Assembly (NCBI GenBank): GCA_046329575.1
Contig: JAXLUJ010000007.1
Span: forward strand, 1-64,000
DNA length: 64,000 nucleotides
DNA from: UBA1941 sp046329575
GTDB taxonomy: Bacteria > Bacteroidota > Bacteroidia > Chitinophagales > LD1
Direction: 5' to 3'
Positions within the stretch are counted from its first letter, which is position 1; the number at the start of each line of letters is the position of its first letter. The position numbers and the translations under genes were made by a program. The notes beneath the pieces are model-generated. The model worked only from the letters and a program-made list of their open reading frames with translations. It was not told where the DNA came from and made no database searches. Shown piece by piece: positions 44,552 to 53,455 of the stretch.

Positions 44552-45547
44552 ATGCGCAAAACGTGCAGTGTTATTTTATTGGGAATTATGCTGGTGTTGG
44601 GCGGCTGTGCCAAAAAATCGACCGGCGAACTGAATATTGAAGGCAAGTATCGCGTAGCAGCCGCGCCATTGGCCGGTGTGCGTTATGTACAGATCCATTC
44701 CGATAAAACGATTAGTGTGTTGTATCAGGACACCGGCTTTCTATCTAACAGTTCTTTAACGGCTCCTTATACAACTGATGGCGATTTGATTTTGGCAAAA
44801 GTTCCTGATAACAGCTACCAGCATTACCGTTTGTTGCAGCGCGGCGATTCGCTCATTCTTGCAGCCGATGAAAGTAATGTGTATCAGAAGGCGAGTGTGT
44901 TTTTGATAAAAGATGGGTCGGCCCCGGATGTGAGCGAATGGGTAACGCATTTGAGCTTTACTAAAGTGATGAACGCCACCGCTGCCGGTGGTATTGGGTT
45001 CCGCGACGGCAAGATTATTACCGCTTATGGCGCATCGGGTATTGCTATTGTAAATCCGCTGAGCCGAATGATTGAGTCTACGGTTACAACGGCTGTATCG
45101 ATGAGTGCGCTGGAGGCCGGAACCACTACCTATATTGCCAGCGACTACAATGTGCTAAAGAACATCAATCTCAGTGGCGGCACTATTGGCAGCTCGGTGA
45201 ATGGCCCGCTGGCTGCTTCCATCGACGCATTGGCTTATAGTTCGAACAAAATTTATTGTGTAAGCAGCAGCTCAACTTACTACATGTATGCTTATAACAT
45301 TGCCACCAACGCTTTTGAAACGCCTGTAAAAATTAGTGAATACCTTTATGATATTGCCTATCAGAATGGCAAAATCTATGGGGTGGCGTACAACTATATT
45401 TATCGCATTGACCCACTTACTTTCAAAGTAGAAAAAACTTACGATATCCCGGGCTATCGCTTCAAGGGAATTGCCGCCACCGGTACCGATTTCTACGTTT
45501 CTATTCAAAACAACGATGAATCTATTTATGCAAAAGTTTCTCTTTAA
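44552..45547 (+). CDS. Propeller-like lipoprotein 2
   Basis: A 331-residue lipoprotein with lipobox LGGCAKKS (cysteine near residue 19). The same two-part build as its neighbour: a lipocalin-like N-terminus (YRVAAAPLAGVRYVQIHSDK) and a propeller-like C-terminus in which KIYGVAYNYIYRIDPLTFKV and EKTYDIPGYRFKGIAATGT align with lipoprotein 3. It begins 3 bases after the first paralogue and overlaps the third by 20 bp, so all three are translated from one message. Function unknown; tandem duplication is evident. Confidence 0.82.
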   Translation: MRKTCSVILLGIMLVLGGCAKKSTGELNIEGKYRVAAAPLAGVRYVQIHSDKTISVLYQDTGFLSNSSLTAPYTTDGDLILAKVPDNSYQHYRLLQRGDSLILAADESNVYQKASVFLIKDGSAPDVSEWVTHLSFTKVMNATAAGGIGFRDGKIITAYGASGIAIVNPLSRMIESTVTTAVSMSALEAGTTTYIASDYNVLKNINLSGGTIGSSVNGPLAASIDALAYSSNKIYCVSSSSTYYMYAYNIATNAFETPVKISEYLYDIAYQNGKIYGVAYNYIYRIDPLTFKVEKTYDIPGYRFKGIAATGTDFYVSIQNNDESIYAKVSL

Positions 45548-46538
45548 AAATCGCTTTGCTGTATTGATATTTTTGACGCTGGGCGTTGCGTTGAACAGTT
45601 GCAAAAAAGAAACGGCAAAAGTTTCGATTGATGGCATTTGGATGCAGTTAAGTTACAACTCCCTTCAACCAACCGGTTCTTACTACAATTTTAATACGAG
45701 CGAAAAGAAAGTCTATTTGCTGGAGCGGCACGACTATGAAATGCATGAAGTTACTGACGGCGTGTTGCGTCTGCGCGATAATCTGGCAGAAATAGATCTG
45801 GGTTCGCTGCAGTTATACCAATACAGCATGCATGGCGATACACTCATTATGGACAATGGAACGGCAAGCGAAAAGCTGGTGCTGATTAAAAACAATTTAG
45901 GTCCGAAGTCGAATGAAGATTGGGTTAAAGAAGTTTCGATTTCCATTGCCTTCCGCGATTCTACGCGTTTAAATTCCCTGATGTACCACAACAATGCCTT
46001 ATTTGGATTTTCGCCCTATGCTCCGGCATTGAACAAATTCAGTTTAAGTTCGAAATCGAAAGAAGCCGTTGTTACGCTTGCCGAAGTATATACCACCGGC
46101 GAATTTGATTACAACAATTTGTGGGGCTGCCCCGAATCAGGAAGCAAGTTGCAAAAGGTAGATCATGTGAATGGTGCGGTGCTGAACACCAGCGCTGCTG
46201 CGCCTTTTTATCGGGTAGAAGGCCTTACTTTTAACGGCGTTCTGTTGCTGGGCTGTAACGGATACAATACGTACCGATACAATCCTTCCAGCAATACATT
46301 TAGTCAATACGACGGGCCATCCTCTCTTGAAGATTTGGCATTTTACGACAACAAAGTTTACGGAGTATCTTACGGCACTATTTACCGTTTCAATCCGTCG
46401 AATTTCACTGTAGAAAAAGCCTATCGCATTCCGAATTTCAAAGTAGACGGCATTGCCTTTGACGGCACGCAGTTTTGGATTCACGGCACGGAAAGAGGGG
46501 CTATAACTTTTGCTTTCGGCACCGTAAGCCTCAACTAA
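45528..46538 (+). CDS. Propeller-like lipoprotein 3
   Basis: Start ATG 45528 (inside the end of lipoprotein 2) is chosen over 45471 because it opens a lipoprotein signal: MQKFLFKNRFAVLIFLTLGV ending LNSCKKE. The 336-residue protein ends with VYGVSYGTIYRFNPSNFTVE, KAYRIPNFKVDGIAFDGTQF, closely matching the end of lipoprotein 2. Its stop is adjacent to the stop of the convergent redoxin gene with no gap. Cargo, ligand or enzyme activity not predictable. Confidence 0.82.
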   Translation: MQKFLFKNRFAVLIFLTLGVALNSCKKETAKVSIDGIWMQLSYNSLQPTGSYYNFNTSEKKVYLLERHDYEMHEVTDGVLRLRDNLAEIDLGSLQLYQYSMHGDTLIMDNGTASEKLVLIKNNLGPKSNEDWVKEVSISIAFRDSTRLNSLMYHNNALFGFSPYAPALNKFSLSSKSKEAVVTLAEVYTTGEFDYNNLWGCPESGSKLQKVDHVNGAVLNTSAAAPFYRVEGLTFNGVLLLGCNGYNTYRYNPSSNTFSQYDGPSSLEDLAFYDNKVYGVSYGTIYRFNPSNFTVEKAYRIPNFKVDGIAFDGTQFWIHGTERGAITFAFGTVSLN

Positions 46539-47654
46539 TTATTTCAGCGCCTGATCAATATTGTATTCCAGCGTTTCTTTCGGATTGGCTAATCCGCCGC
46601 TGAATACATTGCGCACTACACCATTCTTATCGATAATCACATTGGTAGGATAGTACAACACATAGCAAATATCGGCCAGTTCGCGGGCCTTGATACAAAT
46701 CGTACTGTTCATAGTATGGTTAGTAAGAAAACGGCGCACCTTTTCTTCGTCGTCAGTTGTTGGGGAAAGAATCACCACATTTTGATTCGCACGATACTTC
46801 TCAACAATCGCATTCATATCGGGAAGCTCATCAATACAAGGCTGGCAGGCCGTGAACCAGAAGCTAAGCAATACTACTTTGCCTTTCAGATCGGCGCTGT
46901 TGATCTTGTTCCCATTCAGGTCGGTAGTTGTAAACGCCGGCATATAGTTTCCCGGTTTAACCGCATCTTTTGAAATGGATGAAACCACCGTCATGGGTGT
47001 GGAAGAGGTTGCCCCCGACGCCGACGCGCCTTGCAATTGGTAACCACTCACCTGATCAAATTCGTTTTTGATGGCGATATAATTTACGCCTGAGGCAACT
47101 TTGTCGCGAAATTCTTTTTCGGTAATTTCTTTGTTGTTCTCATTGGTATAAGTAACACCCGAAGCGATAGATTGGTTTGCCCGCGCAGGTTCCGGGTTTA
47201 CCGGCATGGGAGCATTCGCGGCCTGAAGCTGGTATTCAATCACTTTGTTTTCTTCGTTACGTAACGAAAAAAAGGCGAACCGCCCCGATTGCAGCGCATC
47301 GCGGAACTGCAGTTCGGTGATCACATTTCCTTTCTCATCTTTGAAAGGCACACTGCTATCCAGTTTCACATTCAAATAGCCGGAATCGTTACTGTGATTG
47401 GGCGAAGGCGGTGCCGGCGGTACGGGTTTAGGTTCAGGATTTGGCGCATCGCGCTGCAATTGATATTCCAGTACTTTACCTTCTTCATTTCGAACAGAAT
47501 AGTAGGAATAATTTCCGCTGCTCAGCATTTCGCGAAAAGCACCTTCGGTAATTACCGTGCCGTTAACGTCTTTGAAGGGCACTCCGGTTTCCAAACGCTG
47601 GGCGTGCGCGCAAAATGCCACTATTGAAAAAACCGCCGCGAGTAAGGTTTTCAT
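46539..47654 (-). CDS. TlpA-like thioredoxin-domain protein with N-terminal repeats
   Basis: A 371-residue periplasmic protein with a signal peptide (MKTLLAAVFSIVAFCAHAQ). The N-terminal 190 residues hold three copies of a ~50-residue unit: GVPFKDVNGTVITEGAFREM, SVPFKDEKGNVITELQFRDA and GVTYTNENNKEITEKEFRDK, each followed by a LRNEEGKVLEYQLQ-type end. The C-terminal TlpA-like domain has the redox site WFTACQPCIDELPDM and NVVILSPTTDDEEKV. It is a thiol-disulfide oxidoreductase, perhaps scaffolded by the repeats. The redox partner is not in the window. Confidence 0.87.
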   Translation of the reverse strand: MKTLLAAVFSIVAFCAHAQRLETGVPFKDVNGTVITEGAFREMLSSGNYSYYSVRNEEGKVLEYQLQRDAPNPEPKPVPPAPPSPNHSNDSGYLNVKLDSSVPFKDEKGNVITELQFRDALQSGRFAFFSLRNEENKVIEYQLQAANAPMPVNPEPARANQSIASGVTYTNENNKEITEKEFRDKVASGVNYIAIKNEFDQVSGYQLQGASASGATSSTPMTVVSSISKDAVKPGNYMPAFTTTDLNGNKINSADLKGKVVLLSFWFTACQPCIDELPDMNAIVEKYRANQNVVILSPTTDDEEKVRRFLTNHTMNSTICIKARELADICYVLYYPTNVIIDKNGVVRNVFSGGLANPKETLEYNIDQALK

Positions 47655-47709
47655 GTTAAAATTTTAAGCAAGATAAAGGTGTTCTTTACTTTGCGAAATA
47701 GAAAAAGTT

Positions 47710-48480
47710 ATGCCAAACCGATTCGTTCAGCAATTGATGACGGCAATGTGGCTGTGGGCAGCAGTTTCCGGCTGCCGTAGCACGTTGCAGCCTGTACAAT
47801 ATCATGCCGTAGAAAACCGAATGAGCGATACGGTGCGGGCGTTCGATGCGCACATCGATTCGGTGATAATGCCTTACCGCGAATCACTTCGAAAAGAAAT
47901 GGACGAAGTAGTAGTAGAAAGCGAAGCTGTTTTCACTAAAAAGCAACCCGAATCTTCGCTCGGAAATTTGTTGGCCGATATAGAACTTAAAAAGGCAATT
48001 GACTATACTCATGCTCCTGTTGATTTCGCAATAATCAATTACGGCGGTATCCGATTGCCCCAACTGCCGCAAGGCAACATCACCGTAGGTAAGGTTTACG
48101 AACTTATGCCTTTCGACAATATGCTGGTGGTGGTAGAGCTGGATGGAAAAAGTACCGCGCTTCTTTTTGAAAGAATGGCTGAAGCCGGCGGAGTTCCGCT
48201 TGCCGGAGCGCGATTCACGGTTATTGATGGAAAAATCAAAGACATCACCATCGGAGGGCAACCATTTGATGAAAGCAGAACCTATCGGGTAGCCTTAAGC
48301 GATTATTTGGCTAACGGAGGCGATCAACTCGATTTTTTAAAAGGGAAAACACAAGTAGCTTCCAACAAATTGTTGCGCGATGCGTTTATTGAAGGTTTTC
48401 GGGAAATTAAGAACCGCGGAGAGAAAATTAAACCACAATTAGACGGACGGGTGCGGATTGCTGTTCCGGAAAAACATTAA
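47710..48480 (+). CDS. 5'-nucleotidase C-terminal domain lipoprotein
   Basis: A 256-residue protein holding only the substrate-binding C-terminal domain of 5'-nucleotidases: SLGNLLADIELKKAIDYTHA, DFAIINYGGIRLPQLPQGNI, VGKVYELMPFDNMLVVVELD and YRVALSDYLANGGDQLDFLK. A lipobox-like VSGCRST follows the signal sequence, so it is probably a lipoprotein. The catalytic half is the next gene, 9 bases downstream. Together they form a 5'-nucleotidase split into two polypeptides, with the order of the domains reversed in the DNA. Likely releases nucleosides or sugar moieties in the periplasm. Confidence 0.88.
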   Translation: MPNRFVQQLMTAMWLWAAVSGCRSTLQPVQYHAVENRMSDTVRAFDAHIDSVIMPYRESLRKEMDEVVVESEAVFTKKQPESSLGNLLADIELKKAIDYTHAPVDFAIINYGGIRLPQLPQGNITVGKVYELMPFDNMLVVVELDGKSTALLFERMAEAGGVPLAGARFTVIDGKIKDITIGGQPFDESRTYRVALSDYLANGGDQLDFLKGKTQVASNKLLRDAFIEGFREIKNRGEKIKPQLDGRVRIAVPEKH

Positions 48481-48489
48481 CCAAAAACT

Positions 48490-49401
48490 ATGTTACATCG
48501 CCGCGATTTTATTAAACGTTCTTTGGCTGCCGGCGCCCTGCTTTCGGCCGGTGCATTTCCGCTGGAAGCTTTTGCTGCGGAAGAACTCACCAAAATTACC
48601 ATTCTGCATACTAACGATCAACACAGCCGTATCGATCCGTTTCCAATGGATGGCAGCAAGAATCAGGGCTGCGGCGGATTCGCCAAGCGGGCTGCGGTAA
48701 TTCATGCGTTTCGTCAAAAAGAAAAGAATGTGTTGCTGCTGGATAGCGGCGATATTTTTCAGGGAACGCCTTACTTCAACAAATTTCACGGAGAACTTGA
48801 AATTGATTTGATGAACCAAATGGGCTATGATGCCGGAACTATTGGCAATCATGACTTTGATGGCGGTATGGACAATTTGGCCATGCGCATGCAGCAGGCA
48901 AAGTTTCCATTTGTTGTGGCCAATTACAACTTCGAAAACACCGCCTGTGCCGGAAAAGCAAAGCGGTATAAAACGTTTCAGTTTGGAGCGGTTCGCGTAG
49001 GCGTTTTTGGCGTGGGCATAGAAATGGATGGACTGGTTCCTAAATCAGCCTATTTAGAAACGCAATATGCCGATCCGGTGAAAGTGGCCAATGAAACAGC
49101 GGCTCATTTGAAACATGAAGAGCATTGCGATTTCATTATTTGCCTTTCGCATTTGGGCTTTAAGTATGAAGAAAACAAAGTGAGCGATGTAGTGCTGGCC
49201 GAACAATCTGAAAATGTGGACCTGATTTTGGGCGGGCATACGCACACTTTTTTTGATGCTCCGAAATCGTACCGCAACAAAACCGGTCGCGAAGTGCTGG
49301 TGAATCAGGTAGGCTGGGCCGGCATTTGTTTGGGGCAGTTAGAGTTTTATTTCGATAGAAAGAAAAAAGCCGGTAACCGTGCCGGGCTGATTAAAATTTA
49401 G
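48490..49401 (+). CDS. 5'-nucleotidase metallophosphoesterase domain protein
   Basis: A 303-residue calcineurin-like phosphoesterase. Metal-ligand motifs: ILHTNDQHSRIDP, LLLDSGDIFQGTPYFN, GTIGNHDFDGGMDN (about residue 120) and LILGGHTHTFFDAP. The N-terminus RRDFIKRSLAAGALLSAG is a Tat-type signal (twin Arg). It is the catalytic half of the split 5'-nucleotidase; the C-terminal domain gene lies just upstream. The Tat signal predicts folding and metal loading in the cytoplasm before export. Confidence 0.9.
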   Translation: MLHRRDFIKRSLAAGALLSAGAFPLEAFAAEELTKITILHTNDQHSRIDPFPMDGSKNQGCGGFAKRAAVIHAFRQKEKNVLLLDSGDIFQGTPYFNKFHGELEIDLMNQMGYDAGTIGNHDFDGGMDNLAMRMQQAKFPFVVANYNFENTACAGKAKRYKTFQFGAVRVGVFGVGIEMDGLVPKSAYLETQYADPVKVANETAAHLKHEEHCDFIICLSHLGFKYEENKVSDVVLAEQSENVDLILGGHTHTFFDAPKSYRNKTGREVLVNQVGWAGICLGQLEFYFDRKKKAGNRAGLIKI

Positions 49402-49448
49402 AATCCATAACCAGAAAAAATATTTTCGTTTCACTTAAAAAGAAAAAC

Positions 49449-49964
49449 ATGAAAATCAGATTGATGGCTGCGGCAGTGATGATAATGATGATTGCAGGAA
49501 TGGAAAGCTGCAGCACCAAAAGTTGTTCAAAAGTTACGTGCGGCCTGAACCAGGTGTGCAACAACGGCCAGTGCTTTTGCAACAATGGCTATGAAGGCGA
49601 TAGTTGCAATAAGTTAAGCTATCCGAAGTTTATTGGAACCTACTTTGTAAATGAAACCTGCAATGGTACCGGCGGCAGTTCCTATACTGCTTATATCACA
49701 CAAGGCAGTACCGATGTTTCTTCGCTCGACATTACTAACTTTCTGGGGCAATTCACGGTGCGCGCCTACATTCGTTCTACCGTTGATAAGAAAGGCACCT
49801 ATCTCGAAATTCCTGACCAAACGCTTGGCGGCACTTCCGATAATATGATTAACGGACAAGGAAATTTTGAATACGTGGGCGCACAGCAGCGCATTGTGCT
49901 GAATGTAAATTATCGGTTGAACAGCACTGACCGCGCTTGTTCCCACGTTTTTTACAAACAGTAA
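49449..49964 (+). CDS. Small EGF-like secreted protein
   Basis: A 171-residue exported protein. The signal ends at a lipobox-like MESCSTK, suggesting a lipoprotein. Residues about 28-55 contain an EGF-like set of cysteines: CGLNQVCNNGQCFCNNGYEGD, then SC. The rest is a ~110-residue beta-rich domain (KFIGTYFVNETCNGTG, FVRAYIRSTVDKKG-like strands, ending CSHVFYKQ). EGF-type domains are common in Bacteroidota lipoproteins of unknown role. Its stop touches the stop of the next, convergent gene. Confidence 0.8.
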   Translation: MKIRLMAAAVMIMMIAGMESCSTKSCSKVTCGLNQVCNNGQCFCNNGYEGDSCNKLSYPKFIGTYFVNETCNGTGGSSYTAYITQGSTDVSSLDITNFLGQFTVRAYIRSTVDKKGTYLEIPDQTLGGTSDNMINGQGNFEYVGAQQRIVLNVNYRLNSTDRACSHVFYKQ

Positions 49965-51696
49965 TTATTTGATCTTGATCATCACTACGTAATCGGAAAG
50001 AATTTTAATCTTTTCGGTAAGTGATTTTCCTTCGCAGCCTTTCCCTTTGGGAATGTTGAGCGATTCCGGCATCACCTCCAATAAACTTTTCAGATAGTTG
50101 GCCTTGATGGCATAGGTTGCGCTTTCGGCACCTGTCATTTTTGAATTCACCACGCCAATAATATTGCCATCGTAATCAAATAGCGGACCGCCGCTATTTC
50201 CCGGCTGTACCGGAGCCGAAATCTGATACGTGGTAATGTTGCCCAGGTATCCTGTTTTGGCGCTGATTTTACCATCGGTGAACTTCACTTCCTCACCCAT
50301 ACCACCAATGCCATACGGATAGCCCAACACAAAAATATTGGAGCCTACATCGCATAACTGTTCTTTAAAATTGTAGGGCAGCGAGTCATAGGCATGAAAA
50401 GCGGTGTCTTCGATTTTAATTACAGCCAAATCATTTTGTTTATCAGATGTAATCACTTTGGCCTTGTACGATTTTTTTTGTCCGTCCTTAATCAGGTTCA
50501 CCTGAAGATCAGAGGCCAATTGTACTACGTGGTAGTTTGTGGCAATATAACCGCGTGGATCAATAAAAAATCCGGTGCCGTTGCCTTTCCAATCTTCGTT
50601 CGGGCTGAACACATTGGCCGCATCGTTCTCTCCAATATCTTCACGAACAATAAGTTTAGTGAACACCATTTGCGCCGGTCCGCCATCGCCTTTAAGGCCA
50701 ATGTTGTTGCCACGTATCGGAATGTATGTTTCCTCCGATACCATTATACCATTCACCGAAAACAAAATATGATCATTCACGCGGTTCATTTTGAGCGTAT
50801 TCATCAAAGCGCCCTTGTGGATGGAATTCACTTTTCTATGAACCAGCGGAACAAAAATACCATCTACACGGCTACCGATGCGGGCCATTCCATTGGCGTT
50901 GATAACAAAATAGGAGTAGTTCTCCCAATCTTTAAAACCCCAGAGCATTCCAAAACTTTGCTCTTTATCGCCTTTGATATAACCGGCTTGCACTTCTATC
51001 GAAAAATTCTTGGTAACATCTAAAGGTAAATAGTGCCAAACCCCAAGCCCCGACTTATCTTTCAGGTCCATATAGTAACCCTTATTATCCACCACTCCCG
51101 CCGCGTGGCTTTCATCTCTTTCGGTAAACCATTTGCGGCTGTTGTCGCTAAAACTTTCTACAAAAACCCGCTGGCATCTATCAAATTCATCACATTCCGT
51201 ATACCAGTCGTCTTTCAGTTCGCCTTTTACAAACTGCGCCACCAGCGCGCGTTTGCCATTCTTGTAGTACTCTACATATTCCCCATCTTTCTTGCCATCA
51301 ATAGCATTGTATTCTTCCTTCTTTACACCGTTTTCGTACCAGCGCGTAACATGGCCGTTCTCCACATCATGCAGCTTTTCGCTTTCGGTAGATTTTTGTC
51401 CGTTTTTATAATACCAAATCCCTTTTCCTTCAGCAGTGTCCTTGGTGTTATCCTTATCATCAATGTAACTCATGTATCCCTCCCATTGCTTTTCGCCGGT
51501 AATGTAGAAGTCGCGCACCATTCCAACCGACCGATGCGGCGCGCTGAAAGTCACCAACCGATAATAACTGGCATTTGCCGAATCTACTACCTGCCACTTT
51601 TCATCATAGAAGATTTTTTTCGGTTTGCGAGAACACAGCGCTACTAAATAGCAATAGCAGCAGCGCGAAAATGGTTTTCTTAGAACAGCGTTTCAT
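49965..51696 (-). CDS. MORN-repeat and trypsin-like protease, frameshifted
   Basis: Reconstructed to 576 residues. ATG at 51696 begins MKRCSKKTIFALLLLLFSSA, a signal peptide ending VFSQ; the frame then breaks in an A7 run (51614-51620 on the plus strand as T7). Removing one base joins it to the long frame as QTEKIFYDEKWQVVDSANAS. The middle has MORN-type repeats (GIWYYKNGQKSTESEK, TRWYENGVKKEEYN, YVEYYKNGKRALVA). The C-terminal domain is trypsin-like: H in IATNYHVVQLASD, D in KQNDLAVIKIED and S in VQPGNSGGPLFDYD. Likely an exported serine protease, perhaps in envelope maintenance. Confidence 0.85.
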
Positions 51697-51750
51697 GGAG
51701 AGGATTTTTATTGATAAAGACAATATAAACAGGATTGTAAGAACAACAAA

Positions 51751-53130
51751 TCACTTACGTAAACGAAGCTGTGAAAGGAATCCGTATTTATTGTCAGTGG
51801 TTTCCGACAGTTTCCTGTAAAGCGTTTCGGCATCATCTGGCATGCCGATCATCTGATAGCACCGCGCCGTGAAATACATGGCGCTGCTTTTTATTGCCGG
51901 ATCGGCAGCCAGTTTCAGCCCGCTCCATGGCGTAAGGGCGCGGGGATAATCGCCAGCGGCATACAAGGCCCAGGCATATTGCCATTGCACTTGTTGGCGC
52001 AAAGCCGCCGGTAGTGGTTTGTTGTACAAAGCTTCCAATAATGGAATGGCGGTGGCGTAGTTCTTTCCGTTTAAAAAGGTGCCGGCATAAAGCAATTGGG
52101 GCTGCACACTGTCGGGAAATTGGTTTTTTGCCTGAAAGGAAAGCAACTGCATTTCAAAATCGTTGGGTTCTAACTTCATAAGGTCTTCATAGTCGGAATA
52201 CGAATTTTTGAAATTCGGATCAGCTAATTTTTTTGCAATCCGATAGGTGAGCGAATCGGTTGGCGGAAACTTCAGAAATGCCTGCATTTCTTTCTTCCAG
52301 GTTTTTCCTCCTGTACTAAAATTGTAGAGCGCCTGATAGAAATCGGCTTCGTGGCCATTTGGTTGTTCTGCTGCGCGAAACACTTCAATTACGCGAAGCG
52401 GCAGGTTAGCCGCAATGAAAATATCTATGGCATTCACCAACAGCCGCTCGTCGTTTTTGGGAAATGGTGTAGCTTTCTCTAATTGGATGAGCGCTGCCTT
52501 TAGATTTCCGTTACGATAGAACTGCGCTGCCTCTTCACCGCTGATGCCCTTGAAGTTTGGGTAGAGGGCACACAGTTTTTCATATACCTGAAAACATCCT
52601 TTTTGATCGCCACGGGCATTCAGGAGCTGAGCATAAGTTGCCAGCGTATAGGCAAACTCATCACCTTTTTCTTTTGATCCGCGCACCACTTCCGGCAATT
52701 CTTTCACAATAGAATCTGGCCAATCGGCCATGGCGTAAACGGTACATAAACCGCTGCGGATATCGGTGCGCGTGGCGTCGAGCTCCAGGCATTGCCGCCA
52801 AATGCTTTCCACTTGTTGTGCGGCGTTCGATCGCACCAGCAGCTGCGGCTCGCGCAAACCGGCCAACTGCGGCGAAAAAATACTTTCGTCATCAGCGGTA
52901 ATCACATAAAGTGGCTCTGTTTTAGAGAGCACATAATTGAGAAGCACATTGCCCTTCATCATCAGGGCATTCACATTTTTCGGATCTTGCTGAAGCGCAG
53001 AATCTACACAAAGCTTGGCCTGCAGGTAATTGCCATCGGCAATCAGTGCCGAAACACGGCTCACCAATTCGGCTTGTGAGAAAGCTGTTACAGGCAAAAG
53101 AAGCAGGAGCGGCAGCCACCATTTTTTCAT
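51751..53130 (-). CDS. Secreted TPR protein
   Basis: A 459-residue exported protein with signal peptide MKKWWLPLLLLLPVTAFSQ. TPR-like helical pairs run through the body, for example ALIADGNYLQAKLCVDSALQ with QDPKNVNALMMKGNVLLNY, EKLCALYPNFKGISGEEAAQ and LYAAGDYPRALTPWSGLKLA. TPRs mediate protein-protein contact; no enzyme motif was found. It lies between the MORN-protease and a tiny membrane protein, all on the minus strand, but gaps of 54 and 28 bases leave co-transcription uncertain. Confidence 0.82.
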   Translation of the reverse strand: MKKWWLPLLLLLPVTAFSQAELVSRVSALIADGNYLQAKLCVDSALQQDPKNVNALMMKGNVLLNYVLSKTEPLYVITADDESIFSPQLAGLREPQLLVRSNAAQQVESIWRQCLELDATRTDIRSGLCTVYAMADWPDSIVKELPEVVRGSKEKGDEFAYTLATYAQLLNARGDQKGCFQVYEKLCALYPNFKGISGEEAAQFYRNGNLKAALIQLEKATPFPKNDERLLVNAIDIFIAANLPLRVIEVFRAAEQPNGHEADFYQALYNFSTGGKTWKKEMQAFLKFPPTDSLTYRIAKKLADPNFKNSYSDYEDLMKLEPNDFEMQLLSFQAKNQFPDSVQPQLLYAGTFLNGKNYATAIPLLEALYNKPLPAALRQQVQWQYAWALYAAGDYPRALTPWSGLKLAADPAIKSSAMYFTARCYQMIGMPDDAETLYRKLSETTDNKYGFLSQLRLRK

Positions 53131-53158
53131 AATGGCAAATAAAAGAATGTCTTCGCAG

Positions 53159-53299
53159 TTATTTCATGCGAACGGTTTGCTCCAGTTGTTCCTGGCGCGC
53201 CTTGTTGTGTTCATTCATCTTCGAACTAAAAAACACAAATCCGATAAGAATAACGCAGAACACCACTAAGGTGATGTTCATGGATGTGTCTGACTTCAT
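53159..53299 (-). CDS. Small 46-residue membrane protein
   Basis: A frame below the usual size cut-off. Starting at ATG 53299, it reads MKSDTSMNITLVVFCVILIG and then FVFFSSKMNEHNKARQEQLE, ending QTVRMK. One hydrophobic helix (about residues 8-24) is followed by a charged helix, the usual build of small regulatory membrane proteins. It sits 28 bases upstream of the TPR protein gene in the same direction, so it could be its leader or partner. Coding status is unproven. Confidence 0.5.
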   Translation of the reverse strand: MKSDTSMNITLVVFCVILIGFVFFSSKMNEHNKARQEQLEQTVRMK

Positions 53300-53455
53300 G
53301 GCGTTGATTTTGAGTATAACGCTTGTTAGGCGTACGTAATTTTATCTCAAAATGTTTGCCATCTAAAATTTAAGTTAAAAACAATTGTTGGCAGAATAAA
53401 GGTTACCGCATGCAACCCAATGGCCAAAACCCTTGTTATCAGCGGGTTTTGAGGC

